From Desulfovibrio sp. MES5 (lineage in GTDB: Bacteria > Desulfobacterota > Desulfovibrionia > Desulfovibrionales > Desulfovibrionaceae), in the NCBI RefSeq assembly GCF_002237645.1, contig NZ_MJUZ01000032.1, positions 62,001 to 126,000 on the forward strand: a DNA stretch of 64,000 bases. The letters run 5' to 3'. The position numbers and the translations under genes were made by a program. The stretch's first letter is position 1; every line of letters starts with the position of its first letter. Below, piece after piece: positions 43,075 to 52,319 of the stretch. A model generated the notes under the pieces. That model ran no database searches and was not told the origin of the DNA. It saw only the letters and a list, made by a program, of their open reading frames with translations.

Positions 43075-44735
43075 TGAATTATTCTTCCTCGCCCCGCTTT
43101 CTTTTGCCTCCCCTGCCCTTTCCGCAGGAAATTCGTGCCTGGGATAAGGGCGCAGAGGCTCTTGGACTTCCTGAAATGCTCTTGATGGAAAACGCCGCGC
43201 GTGAGGCTTTTGTCATTCTGCGCCGTTATTGTCCGGATCTTGCTGGCAAGATTGTCTGGCTATTTATGGGAAACGGCAATAACGGGGGCGATGCGGTCTG
43301 CCTGGCGCGCTACCTTCTTGATGCTGGCGCGAAACCTCTTGTGCTGCATACAAAAGCGCAAGGCCAGCACAAAGGGGCCAGCGCGCGACACCTGAAGGTG
43401 GCCAGGGCCGCTGGCGTGCCCTTTTATCAACTGCGGTACAGGCAAAACCGCTGGAACCTGCCGCAGCATGAACTGCCGTATATGATTGTGGACGGCCTGC
43501 TTGGCACCGGTTTTCGCGGTCCACTGCGTGCGGATGCCTTATCCCTTGTTGAAGCCATAAACGAACTCGCGCCCGGACGTTTGGTAATGTCGCTGGATAT
43601 CCCTTCAGGGTTGGACGCCTGCACTGGCAAGCCCATGCCGGTTGCAATACGGGCAACATGCACGGTCTGCTTTGCGGCCGGTAAACCTGGACTGGCCCAA
43701 CCCTGGAGCAGACAATGGACAGGTTCTGTACATGTGCGCGATATCGGCATACCAGCGAGGGTGCGCGAAGGCGCGCACTGTTCCAGCTATCTGCTTGACG
43801 GGCGCTGCCTTGCGCCCCTTGCTTCCCCGTCCGGCTTGCCTGAGAACAGCTTTAAAAACACTTTCGGCCATATCCTGATTCTGGGTGGCGCGCCTGGCTA
43901 TGGCGGCGCAGCCCACCTTGCCGCTCGCGCGGCTCTGCGTACTGGCGTGGGGCTGGTGACAGTGGCCGCTCCCGCTGATGCCGTTGCCGACATCAAGTGC
44001 GGATGGCCTGAAATCATGACTCTGGCCCTGGAGAACACAGGGGCACTTTGGCCGTCTGATATTTCAGCGAGGCTTTGCTCATTGATGGAAAATTGCACTG
44101 CCGTGGTGATCGGTCCGGGGATGGGCCGAGGAAAAGACGGCGCAAAATTTCTGCATGCCCTGCTGGAAACACAGCGACCCCCAACGGTTTTTGATGCCGA
44201 CGCCTTGGCCTTGCTCTCGTATGAACCCAGGCTTTTGGGTAAAATCCGCAAAGAAGATGTCCTTACGCCGCACCCCGGCGAGGCGGGCATGCTCCTTGGC
44301 GAATCGGCCCACATTGTTCAGAGCGATCGATGGGCTGCCCTGGATAAGCTGTGCGTTGCAAGTTGCGGAGTTACTGTGCTCAAGGGGGCAGGCAGCATGG
44401 TGCGCCAGTCATCTGGCCCCACACTGATTTGCCCCTATGACGTCCCCCAGTTGGCTGTAGGTGGATCGGGCGATGTACTGGCGGGCTGCATTGGCGGATT
44501 GCTGGCTTCACGAGCGGATGTTCTGTGTGAACACAGCGCTGCCCTGCCCTGGGACTGTCATCCATCTTTACTTGGAGCAGGCATGGGCGTAGCCCTGCAC
44601 GCCCTGGCCGGACGCAGCCTGGCAGAGCACTGGCCCCTGCGGGGAAACACTTCAACAGCGACTGCGGATGCCCTGCCTCATGTGCTTCACACCATCCAGC
44701 AAGACCAGGAAGATACTTTTGCATGGCCTCGATAA
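43074..44735 (+). CDS. nnr: Bifunctional NAD(P)H-hydrate epimerase / ADP-dependent dehydratase
   Basis: This 553-aa repair enzyme restores damaged NAD(P)H hydrates. The N-terminal YjeF epimerase domain (about residues 1-225) shows FMGNGNNGGDAVCLARYL and MSLDIPSGLDACTGK. The C-terminal ribokinase-like dehydratase domain (about 245-540) shows GGAPGYGGAAHLAARAALRTGVG, TPHPGEAGMLLG and the ATP/ADP motif AVGGSGDVLAGCIGGLLA. It overlaps tsaE by 13 bases. Confidence 0.95.
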   Translation: MNYSSSPRFLLPPLPFPQEIRAWDKGAEALGLPEMLLMENAAREAFVILRRYCPDLAGKIVWLFMGNGNNGGDAVCLARYLLDAGAKPLVLHTKAQGQHKGASARHLKVARAAGVPFYQLRYRQNRWNLPQHELPYMIVDGLLGTGFRGPLRADALSLVEAINELAPGRLVMSLDIPSGLDACTGKPMPVAIRATCTVCFAAGKPGLAQPWSRQWTGSVHVRDIGIPARVREGAHCSSYLLDGRCLAPLASPSGLPENSFKNTFGHILILGGAPGYGGAAHLAARAALRTGVGLVTVAAPADAVADIKCGWPEIMTLALENTGALWPSDISARLCSLMENCTAVVIGPGMGRGKDGAKFLHALLETQRPPTVFDADALALLSYEPRLLGKIRKEDVLTPHPGEAGMLLGESAHIVQSDRWAALDKLCVASCGVTVLKGAGSMVRQSSGPTLICPYDVPQLAVGGSGDVLAGCIGGLLASRADVLCEHSAALPWDCHPSLLGAGMGVALHALAGRSLAEHWPLRGNTSTATADALPHVLHTIQQDQEDTFAWPR

Positions 44736-45208
44736 TACTATACAGCCTTGAGGATACAGCCCGTTTTGCCGAAATGCTTGTGAAGGCCGTAACTGCCGAC
44801 GCAAAAATACGAACGCTGCTGTTGCATGGAGATCTTGGCAGCGGAAAAACAACGCTGACACGCTTCATGGCGCTTTCTTTACCGGGAGGATCAGAAGCGG
44901 AAGTGGCAAGCCCTTCTTTTACCCTGTGCAATCACTATGCAACAGTACCGCCAGTGCTGCATTGCGATCTTTACCATTGTGCCGGATCTTTGCCAGAAGA
45001 GCTTTTTGAAGCACTGGATAATCCCAAGGTTTTAAATATAATTGAGTGGTCTGAATTACTGCCGGAACAGGACAGACCTGAAGAATATCTGGACATCACT
45101 TTAAAGGCATGCGAAGAAGGTCGATCACTGACGATACATGCGCACGGCTCCCGGGCCGAAGCTCTGTTACGTCATTTGCGCGGTCAATGGCCCATGCGCA
45201 AAGCCTGA
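44723..45208 (+). CDS. tsaE: tRNA threonylcarbamoyladenosine biosynthesis ATPase TsaE
   Basis: This 161-aa P-loop protein works with TsaB/TsaD in making t6A37 of ANN-decoding tRNAs. Walker A is GDLGSGKTTLTR (about residues 35-46), and SPSFTLCNHY and HCDLYHC follow as in the family. IEWSELLPEQDRPEEYLDI is the conserved C-terminal part. It is the third gene of the acpS-nnr-tsaE run; lysC follows after 58 bases. Confidence 0.94.
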   Translation: MASIILYSLEDTARFAEMLVKAVTADAKIRTLLLHGDLGSGKTTLTRFMALSLPGGSEAEVASPSFTLCNHYATVPPVLHCDLYHCAGSLPEELFEALDNPKVLNIIEWSELLPEQDRPEEYLDITLKACEEGRSLTIHAHGSRAEALLRHLRGQWPMRKA

Positions 45209-45266
45209 GGCTGGGGTCCAGCCGTCTACGTGGCTGGCCTGTTGTACTCTTTAAGGATTATGGGCA

Positions 45267-46502
45267 ATGGATACAGGCATGAAAATTTTAGTACAAAAGT
45301 TCGGCGGCACCTCCGTAGCCAGACTTGAGTGCATGAAGCAGGTGCGAGAAAAAGTTCTGCACGGCCTCGCTCAGGGCAACAAGGTTATAGCCGTATTGTC
45401 AGCCAGATCTGGCGAAACCAATCACCTTTTAGCGCTTGCCGATGAATGGTCGGGCACGCCAGACAAGGCCGAATGCGACGCTCTTGTGGCCACAGGCGAA
45501 CAGGTTTCCATCAGCCTGTTCACCATGCTGCTCAAGGACGCGGGAATTCGTGCCCGATCCCTGCTGGGCTGGCAGATACCCATTACTACCGATGATGACT
45601 TTGGCCGCGCGCGCATCCGCTCCATAAACAGCAAAGCCCTGTACGCTTTTCTGGAAGATTACGATGTGCTTGTGGTGGCGGGTTTTCAGGGCTGCACTGA
45701 AGATGGCCGCATAACCACTCTCGGTCGCGGCGGATCCGACACTTCGGCGGTGGCCTTGGCTGCGGCTCTGGGATCTGTCGAATGCGAAATTTATACAGAT
45801 GTTGACGGCGTCTATACCACTGACCCGAACATCTGCTCAACCGCCCGTAAAATGGACCGCGTCGCCTATGAAGAAATGCTGGAAATGGCCAGCATGGGGG
45901 CCAAGGTTCTGCACATACGTTCGGTGGAGTTTGCCAAAAAATACAAAGTTCCCGTGCGGGTGCGCTCCACATTCAGCAGTGATCCCGGCACCCTTGTTAC
46001 TCAGGAGGATTCCAGCATGGAAGCCGTTCTTGTTTCCGGCATTGCGTACGATAAAGATCAAGCCCGCGTGACCATCCGCGATCTGCCCGATGTGCCTGGA
46101 ATGGCCGCTGCCGTGTTCGGGCCGCTCTCTGAAAAAGGCATTCTTGTCGACATGATTGTTCAGAACACCAGCCTGGACGGTCATACGGACATCACCTTCA
46201 CCATTTCGCGCAAAGATTTGCAGCAAACGCTGACGGTGATGAAAGAGGTTGCCGAAAAAACCGGCGCTTCTGAAGTTCTGCACGATGTGAGCGTGGCCAA
46301 GGTTTCGGCCATTGGCGTGGGCATGCGCAACCATTCGGGCGTCGCGGCCCGTACATTTGCCGCCCTTACGCAGGAAGGCATCAATATTCTCATGATCAGC
46401 ACTTCTGAAATCAAGATCACCATTCTGATTCAGGAAAAGTATGTTGAATTGGCCGTGCGTATATTGCACGACACTTTCGGCCTTGACTGGGATATCGGCT
46501 AG
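45267..46502 (+). CDS. lysC: Aspartate kinase
   Basis: This 411-aa enzyme phosphorylates aspartate, the first step to lysine, threonine, methionine and diaminopimelate. The KFGGTSVA nucleotide motif, TTLGRGGSDTSAVALAAAL and EIYTDVDGVYTTDPNI are conserved. Two ACT domains fill the last 145 residues (GISDLPDVPG-like repeats and VSAIGVGMRNHSGVAARTF), so feedback inhibition is expected. ATG 45267 has AAGGA upstream; an ATG four codons later is the alternative. With dapF and dapL it covers much of diaminopimelate synthesis. Confidence 0.95.
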   Translation: MDTGMKILVQKFGGTSVARLECMKQVREKVLHGLAQGNKVIAVLSARSGETNHLLALADEWSGTPDKAECDALVATGEQVSISLFTMLLKDAGIRARSLLGWQIPITTDDDFGRARIRSINSKALYAFLEDYDVLVVAGFQGCTEDGRITTLGRGGSDTSAVALAAALGSVECEIYTDVDGVYTTDPNICSTARKMDRVAYEEMLEMASMGAKVLHIRSVEFAKKYKVPVRVRSTFSSDPGTLVTQEDSSMEAVLVSGIAYDKDQARVTIRDLPDVPGMAAAVFGPLSEKGILVDMIVQNTSLDGHTDITFTISRKDLQQTLTVMKEVAEKTGASEVLHDVSVAKVSAIGVGMRNHSGVAARTFAALTQEGINILMISTSEIKITILIQEKYVELAVRILHDTFGLDWDIG

Positions 46503-46720
46503 AGGATATCTACATCAAGTATATCCCTTTAAATCTTTTGTCATATCTGTGTTGTGACAATATACCTGACGGGCCGCGCTTGCGCCCTTATGGCGCGCGC
46601 CTGCTCACGCAGACGTCAGATTAATTTCAAAGTTAAATAATTCCAGCGAGTCTTTACTCCACACTTGAATATCTGGGCCACGTCAAAGTGGCCCGGATGT
46701 AGAGAGGCGGTTTCGCGGCT

Positions 46721-47950
46721 ATGGATCCAGTAAAAATAATTATTACTGAGCTCAAGCCAGGGATGTATATTGTTAATCCTGGAATTTCCTGGCTTAAAGC
46801 TCCCCTTTTGTATATGCAGGAGGGGCTTATTACTTCGCAGGAAGAGATAGATACCATCATCAAGCAGGGTTTTGCAGAAGCGTATCATGACCCCAGCCGT
46901 TTCAGTCAAATGGACGGCTTTGCAAAAGACCCCGATGCTGACCATCCGGGTGGATCAGCAATCGATGATGATGGCGACTACTCGAATTGGACCGACCCCC
47001 GCACCCCGCTGGTTTCTTTGGGCGAAGAAATACATCAGGCCAAAGCCATCTATAGCGATTCTTTTGAGCATGTAAAAAGCCTGCTGAAGGCCGCCCAGGG
47101 CGGCGCTGTGGACGTGGCGGCATCTCAGCCGTACGTGGAATCCATCGTCAACAGTCTCAACCGCAATGTTGACGCGCTCATCTCCTTGTCAAAACTTAAA
47201 AGCTCCGACGAATACACGTACACGCACTCGGTCAATGTGACCATTTTCGCCGTTGCGTATGCCCATTATCTCGGATTGTCAGAAGACAACCTGCATCTTG
47301 TCGGCATGGCCAGCCTTTTTCATGATTTTGGCAAGGCTTTTGTTCCGCAAGAAATTCTCAACGCGCCACGTCGGCTTATGCCAAACGAGCAGGAGATCAT
47401 GCAGTCTCATGTGCTGCTTGGGTACAATCAGCTCAAAAAAGTGGAAAACGTGAGCCCGGAAGTCTTGCAAGGTGTCGTGCAGCACCATGAAAGGCACAAT
47501 GGCACCGGCTATCCGTACCGTTTGTCCGGGAAAAAAATCGGCATCTATGGCCGTATTCTTTCCGTGAGCGACAACTACGACGCCCTTTCAGCTCGAAGGG
47601 TGTATAAAACGCCTATGCCAGCCAATGTGGCATTGGCCGTCATGTACAAAATGCGGGGACAGGCGTGGGCCCCCGGATATGTTGAGCGCTTTATCAAAAT
47701 GATGGGAATCTATCCTGTGGGTACGCCAGTGCATCTGTCCAGCGGCGAGCGCGGCGTTGTTTGCCGCTCTAATCCCAACTTCCCCGCCCAGCCGTGCATC
47801 ATGCTGGCTTTTGATCCGGTTGGCAGACCCATAAAGCCGCGCATTCTGGATTTGAGCAGAGAGCCCGAAGTTGAGATTGAGCGTTCTTTGGCAGAAAATG
47901 AGGCCGAACAGATGGACATCACGTTGCTTCTGTCTCAAGCATTCCAGTAA
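46721..47950 (+). CDS. HD-GYP domain cyclic-di-GMP phosphodiesterase
   Basis: This is a 409-aa cytoplasmic protein. An N-terminal DUF3391-like segment (about residues 1-150, ITELKPGMYIVNPGISWLKAPL) precedes a full HD-GYP domain (about 160-330). The metal-binding and class residues are all present: H169, H201-D202 (LFHDFGK), H230, HHE at 255-257 and GTGYP at 261-265 (with HNGTGYP rather than the usual DGTGYP). It should therefore cleave cyclic di-GMP. A C-terminal extension of about 80 residues follows. It is the active counterpart of the degenerate HD-GYP protein at 23150-25255. Confidence 0.92.
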   Translation: MDPVKIIITELKPGMYIVNPGISWLKAPLLYMQEGLITSQEEIDTIIKQGFAEAYHDPSRFSQMDGFAKDPDADHPGGSAIDDDGDYSNWTDPRTPLVSLGEEIHQAKAIYSDSFEHVKSLLKAAQGGAVDVAASQPYVESIVNSLNRNVDALISLSKLKSSDEYTYTHSVNVTIFAVAYAHYLGLSEDNLHLVGMASLFHDFGKAFVPQEILNAPRRLMPNEQEIMQSHVLLGYNQLKKVENVSPEVLQGVVQHHERHNGTGYPYRLSGKKIGIYGRILSVSDNYDALSARRVYKTPMPANVALAVMYKMRGQAWAPGYVERFIKMMGIYPVGTPVHLSSGERGVVCRSNPNFPAQPCIMLAFDPVGRPIKPRILDLSREPEVEIERSLAENEAEQMDITLLLSQAFQ

Positions 47951-47956
47951 CGCCCA

Positions 47957-48607
47957 TCACGCCCCGATCAAAAACTTCCGCAGCCCCTTTACATCGGGGC
48001 ATATCTGATCCGCGCCAGCCTTTTTCAATTCCTCTTCCGAGCCATAGCCGTATAAGACGGCGGCACAGGGCATGCCAACTTCATGCGCGCCAAGCACATC
48101 GTATTTGCGGTCGCCAACCATCAGGCAGCCCGCTGAAGGCGTAACGCCGAGAGTCTGGCAGGCATAACGCAGCACAGCGGGTTTGTCGGTGCGCTCTCCT
48201 TTGAATTGCGCCCCTGCAATGCAGGCAAAATACCGGGTCAGGTTAAAATGCTCTATAATGCGCACGGCAAAGGGTTCCGGCTTGGAGGTTGCCAGGGCAA
48301 GGGTGTGCCCGTTCTCAGCCAGCTGGCGCAACAGATCAGCAATGCCATCATACAGGCGGGACTGAAAAATACCCTGCTCCACATAATATTCTCTGTACTT
48401 GGCGACCACCTGCTCCAGTTTTTCAGTATCTCCGGGGAAAAAATGCGCAAACGAATCCCGAAGCGGCGGGCCGATGAAGGGAATCAGGCTTTCTTCCGTG
48501 GCGGAGATATTGAAATATTCCAGCGCATACTGCACCGCGCGTATGATGCCCTGCGCCGAATCAGTAATGGTGCCGTCAAGGTCAAAAAAAATGGGATTAA
48601 ATCTCAC
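47957..48607 (-). CDS. HAD-superfamily phosphatase (phosphoglycolate phosphatase-like)
   Basis: This 216-aa hydrolase has the nucleophile motif FFDLDGTITDS at the N-terminus, motif II ALATSKPEPFA, and the acidic motif MVGDRKYDVLGAHEVGM. Its cap domain and length fit the Gph/pyrophosphatase group of HAD enzymes. The substrate is uncertain. It converges on the HD-GYP gene with only 6 bases between the stops. Confidence 0.88.
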   Translation of the reverse strand: MRFNPIFFDLDGTITDSAQGIIRAVQYALEYFNISATEESLIPFIGPPLRDSFAHFFPGDTEKLEQVVAKYREYYVEQGIFQSRLYDGIADLLRQLAENGHTLALATSKPEPFAVRIIEHFNLTRYFACIAGAQFKGERTDKPAVLRYACQTLGVTPSAGCLMVGDRKYDVLGAHEVGMPCAAVLYGYGSEEELKKAGADQICPDVKGLRKFLIGA

Positions 48608-48653
48608 GTGATTTTGCTCCTCATCAAACGTTTATGCGCTTGTTTCGTGGTTG

Positions 48654-48690
48654 TAAAAGCCGCCCTGCTCAGACAGGGCGGCTTTTTACT
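48654..48690 (-). terminator. Terminator after the DUF4139 gene
   Basis: AAAAGCCGCCCTG (48656-48668) pairs perfectly with CAGGGCGGCTTTT (48675-48687). It lies 27 bases after the stop of the minus-strand DUF4139 gene, and the stem ends in T on the minus strand. Confidence 0.85.
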
Positions 48691-48714
48691 TTATGAATTA
48701 CCCATGCTGACGCA

Positions 48715-50307
48715 CTAGGGAATATCACTGATCATCGGTATTTCTTTGGACGAGGTGATGGTCACGGAATGCTTGACTTCGGCCTTGCCATCGCCGGGCA
48801 CGTCGACATTCCACAGCAGCATCTGCTCATCAGGCACCTGCTGTGAGGGCGGCGCATCGTTATAGGTAACCGTGACTCCCTGATCAACTATCATTGGCAT
48901 TGGCCGCTCAAGACGAACACTGACCGGATTCTTGTGTGTATTGGTCAGCACATACGTCCAGGCCCATGTCCAGGTGCGGCTCTTTTCAAGGAAGCCGCTT
49001 TCGCCACGACGCCTGCTGTTCACAATGACGTTTATGTGTACGCGCGGGTCAGGCCCGAAATACAGGGTTGCTTCTCCCCCACGTGGGGTGAAGAAGCCCT
49101 GGCCGACTCCCTGACCATCCACGCAAAACTCCGCAGAACCATCAGGCCAGGATTGCTCTGCCGGCAGAGTATACTTGCCCATGAGCCACACGCGGCTGTC
49201 GCCTGTGGTGGGGCGGGCCAGCCATTGCAAGGAGGTTTTCCACATATCTTCAACTATGAGCAGACGGGAGCGCCCCTCGGGCAGGCCGCGCACGGCAAGG
49301 CTCCAACGGGCGAATACCGCGCTGCTGTCATGCACCACAGGGGGCGTCATGGGGGCAGCGTCAGCTTCAGCCGTCATCATCATGGCCCGGCTTGCGGCCT
49401 GACGGGCCACCGGGGCAGGCATGGGCGCAGGCGTGGCCTGTGAATCGACGACCCACTTTCTCAGCGCTGCGGGTTCGCGCGGCCCTTCACCTCTTGAAAT
49501 AAGGGTAATCTGGGCGTTTTGCCAGTCAATGCCAGAAAGCTGCCATATTTCAGCCATCAGGCGAACGGCGGTTTCGTTACTTTTGCCATTGCCGGTTTTT
49601 GCGTCAAAAGAATATACTGGCCGCCAGCCACAATTTTGCAATTGATAACTGTAGGTTACTTTAAGACTATTATCCTTGATGGGCTTGCGCAGAGCGATGG
49701 TGACACGCTGCCCCATCTCCGGGCTCAGGGGCAACTGGTCCAATTGCTGACGCAGCGTTTCCAGATGGCTGACAAGATTAGCCTGCTCAATGATCAGACC
49801 GGGGATTGCGCCCTCCTGCCTTTTTTCCCTCTGGACAAGATCCTGATAGGAACTGCTGACAGGCGGATTCTGCCACAGTGCCAGCTGGGCCTTGAGCGCA
49901 GCCAGCTTGCCGTTGACCTCGTTAATCTCCGTCGTCAGGGCTTCGCGCATGGCGGCGAGATGACCTTTATGCTCCAACGCCTGGGGAAAGGTAGTCCAAC
50001 GGGCGATGACATGCCCCGGCACATTGATCTGCAGATTTTCAGCACCGCCAGGCAGCACAAAGCTTAAAACGCCCATATCATCATTCATGACAACAGGCAG
50101 GGTTTCTTCAACCTGAACCTGACCGCCAGAAGGCGAAAGAATGACGGAAACCGGACTGGTTGGCGCGGTGGCGGCAATTTTTCCGGTGGCAGCCCAGGCG
50201 CCGCCTGAGGCCATAAGTGTCACCAAGAGACTCAAGACCAAGATGCGCGCGCTGTCTGAAAACTTACGGCTGCGGGCGCGGCCTTGCATATTTTTCCATG
50301 TATCCAT
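48715..50307 (-). CDS. Exported DUF4139 (mucoidy-inhibitor-like) protein
   Basis: This 530-aa protein has a signal peptide (about residues 20-40, RILVLSLLVTLMASGGAWA). The exported part begins with a beta-rich domain holding a coiled-coil insert (about 110-190, with LKAQLALWQ and LETLRQQLDQL). A C-terminal DUF4139 domain fills about 215-525 (VTYSYQLQNCGWRPVYSFDAKTG, WTWAWTYVLTNTHKNPVSVRL). The family includes the poorly understood mucoidy inhibitor A homologues; no reaction is known to me. It is downstream of ettA on the same strand after 58 bases. Confidence 0.85.
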   Translation of the reverse strand: MDTWKNMQGRARSRKFSDSARILVLSLLVTLMASGGAWAATGKIAATAPTSPVSVILSPSGGQVQVEETLPVVMNDDMGVLSFVLPGGAENLQINVPGHVIARWTTFPQALEHKGHLAAMREALTTEINEVNGKLAALKAQLALWQNPPVSSSYQDLVQREKRQEGAIPGLIIEQANLVSHLETLRQQLDQLPLSPEMGQRVTIALRKPIKDNSLKVTYSYQLQNCGWRPVYSFDAKTGNGKSNETAVRLMAEIWQLSGIDWQNAQITLISRGEGPREPAALRKWVVDSQATPAPMPAPVARQAASRAMMMTAEADAAPMTPPVVHDSSAVFARWSLAVRGLPEGRSRLLIVEDMWKTSLQWLARPTTGDSRVWLMGKYTLPAEQSWPDGSAEFCVDGQGVGQGFFTPRGGEATLYFGPDPRVHINVIVNSRRRGESGFLEKSRTWTWAWTYVLTNTHKNPVSVRLERPMPMIVDQGVTVTYNDAPPSQQVPDEQMLLWNVDVPGDGKAEVKHSVTITSSKEIPMISDIP

Positions 50308-50325
50308 CTGCCCTCCAGAAGAACC

Positions 50326-50361
50326 TGCCCCCCCGCGCCGGGCAGCCGACGCGGGGGGGAG
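50326..50361 (-). terminator. G/C hairpin between ettA and the DUF4139 gene
   Basis: CCCCCCCGCG (50328-50337) pairs with CGCGGGGGGG (50350-50359), a very stable 10-bp stem just after the ettA stop. A T run is missing, so termination may be only partial. Confidence 0.55.
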
Positions 50362-50365
50362 GCGT

Positions 50366-52048
50366 TTATCGTGTCAGTTTACGGAATTTGAGGCGGTGCG
50401 GGGTATCGGCATCTTTGCCGAGCCGCTTTTTGCGGTCATCATCATAATCAGAATAGTTGCCTTCGACAAAAACCACATTGGCCTCGTCTTCAAAGGCCAT
50501 GATGTGCGTGGCCACCCTGTCAAGGAACCAGCGATCATGGCTGATTACCAGTACGCAGCCCGCAAAGTTGTCCAGTGCGTCTTCAAGAGCGCGCATGGTG
50601 TTGACGTCAATATCGTTGGTGGGTTCGTCAAGCAGCAGCACGTTGGCCCCGGACTTGAGCATGCGCGCCAGGTGCAGCCGGTTGCGCTCACCGCCGGAGA
50701 GCACCTCGACCTTTTTCTGCTGATCCGCCCCGTGGAAGTTGAAACGGGTGCAGTACGCCCTGGCGTTGACCTCGCGGTTGCCGAGCTTTATGGCCTCTGC
50801 CCCGTCACTGATGAGCTCGTACACGGTTTTTCCGGGCGTAAGGGATTCACGCCCCTGATCAACGTACGCGAACTGCACGGTTTCTCCAACCTTGAGCGTG
50901 CCGGTATCAGGTTTTTCCTGCCCGACCAGCATCTTGAAAAGCGTTGTTTTACCTGCGCCGTTGGGGCCAACGATGCCCACAATGGCTCCTGGTGGAATGA
51001 TGGCATTCACGCCGTCCATCAGCATACGGTCGCCCATGGCCTTGCTGAGCCCGTCAATTTCAATAACGCTCTTGCCAAGCCTCGGTCCCGGCGGAATGTA
51101 GATTTCAAGGTCAGGCGCACGCTTTTCACTTTCGTGCGAGAGCATGGCTTCATAGGCGTTAAGGCGTGCCTTGCCCTTGGCGTGCCGCCCCTTGGGAGAC
51201 ATCCGCACCCACTCCAACTCTCGCTGCAGGGTTTTCTGCCGTTCGGCCTCTGATCTTTCTTCGTGGGCAAGGCGTTTTTGCTTTTGTTCAAGCCAGGACG
51301 AATAGTTGCCCTTCCAGGGAATGCCCCGCCCGCGGTCCAGTTCGAGAATCCAGCCCGCCACATTGTCAAGGAAGTAACGGTCATGCGTGACGGCAATAAC
51401 CGTGCCGGGGAAAGTGGACAGGTAGCGTTCAAGCCAGGCCACGGATTCGGCATCCAGATGGTTGGTTGGTTCGTCCAGCAGCAGGATATCAGGATTTTGC
51501 AGCAGCAGACGGCACAGGGCGACCCGGCGGCGCTCACCGCCGGAAATCTGGGGCACTGGCATGTCGCCAGGGGGGCAGCGCAGGGCATCCATGGCCATTT
51601 CAAGCCGGGAATCCAGATCCCAAATATTCTTGGCGTCCATAAGCTCCTGCACTTCAGCCTGCCGCGTGATCAGCGCGTCCATTTCTTCCGGTTCCATCGG
51701 CTCGGAGAACTTGGCGTTGATTTCTTCAAACTGACGGGCAATGGCGGTCAGATCGCTGACGCCGTCCTCAACCACCTCGCGCACGGTGCGCGTTTCATTG
51801 GAAAGAGGCTCCTGCTCCAGATAGCCTATGGTGTGGCCTGGGGCTAGAACAGTCTTGCCGTCATAGGCCTGGTCCACGCCAGCCAGGATTCGCAGCAGGC
51901 TGGATTTACCCGCGCCGTTCAAACCAAGCACGCCGATTTTGGCCCCATAAAAATAGGAGAGGGAAATGTCCTTCAGCACTTCCTTCTGGCCGTGGCGCTT
52001 GGTCACGCGGATCATTGAATAAATAATCTTGTCTGGTTCGTTGCTCAT
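50366..52048 (-). CDS. ettA: Energy-dependent translational throttle protein EttA (ABC-F)
   Basis: This 560-aa protein has two ABC ATPase domains and no membrane helices. Walker A motifs are GLNGAGKSS and GPNGAGKTT, the signatures SGGERRRVALCRLLL and LSGGERNRLHLARML, and the linker is the positively charged P-site-tRNA interaction motif. It gates entry into translation elongation at the ribosomal E site according to the ADP/ATP ratio. Length and the start MSNEPDKIIYSMIRVTKRHG fit EttA rather than Uup. ATG 52048 has GAGGAG at the right distance; the frame open to 52114 is not supported. Confidence 0.93.
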   Translation of the reverse strand: MSNEPDKIIYSMIRVTKRHGQKEVLKDISLSYFYGAKIGVLGLNGAGKSSLLRILAGVDQAYDGKTVLAPGHTIGYLEQEPLSNETRTVREVVEDGVSDLTAIARQFEEINAKFSEPMEPEEMDALITRQAEVQELMDAKNIWDLDSRLEMAMDALRCPPGDMPVPQISGGERRRVALCRLLLQNPDILLLDEPTNHLDAESVAWLERYLSTFPGTVIAVTHDRYFLDNVAGWILELDRGRGIPWKGNYSSWLEQKQKRLAHEERSEAERQKTLQRELEWVRMSPKGRHAKGKARLNAYEAMLSHESEKRAPDLEIYIPPGPRLGKSVIEIDGLSKAMGDRMLMDGVNAIIPPGAIVGIVGPNGAGKTTLFKMLVGQEKPDTGTLKVGETVQFAYVDQGRESLTPGKTVYELISDGAEAIKLGNREVNARAYCTRFNFHGADQQKKVEVLSGGERNRLHLARMLKSGANVLLLDEPTNDIDVNTMRALEDALDNFAGCVLVISHDRWFLDRVATHIMAFEDEANVVFVEGNYSDYDDDRKKRLGKDADTPHRLKFRKLTR

Positions 52049-52319
52049 GATGCTCCTCAAAATTTGGTGACGTTTTCGCCTTGCGCAGAAGTGCGGCACG
52101 AAAACGCGCGCCAAATGGGCGCGTTCTTAAAGAAACAGCCTACCTGCTTGGAAAAGCTTTTTCAAGTGAACTTCCTGCCGCAAGATCGCTGCGGCATACG
52201 CAACGTTTTGCCCAACCCTTTATTGTCAGTACCTTTTTTATGGGGGCTATTGCCAAGCCAGCGCTACTCTGCCAGTATCCCCCACATGACTTGTGACGCC
52301 CCTGGCGGAGGAATTTGTT
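52049..52319. other. Divergent intergenic region, ettA / BASS transporter
   Basis: These 271 bases hold no gene. CGTTTTCGCC and GGCACGAAAACG (about 52072-52106) form an inverted repeat around a TTGCGCAGAAGTGC core, 25 bases upstream of the ettA start, and could be an operator or leader hairpin. Confidence 0.4.
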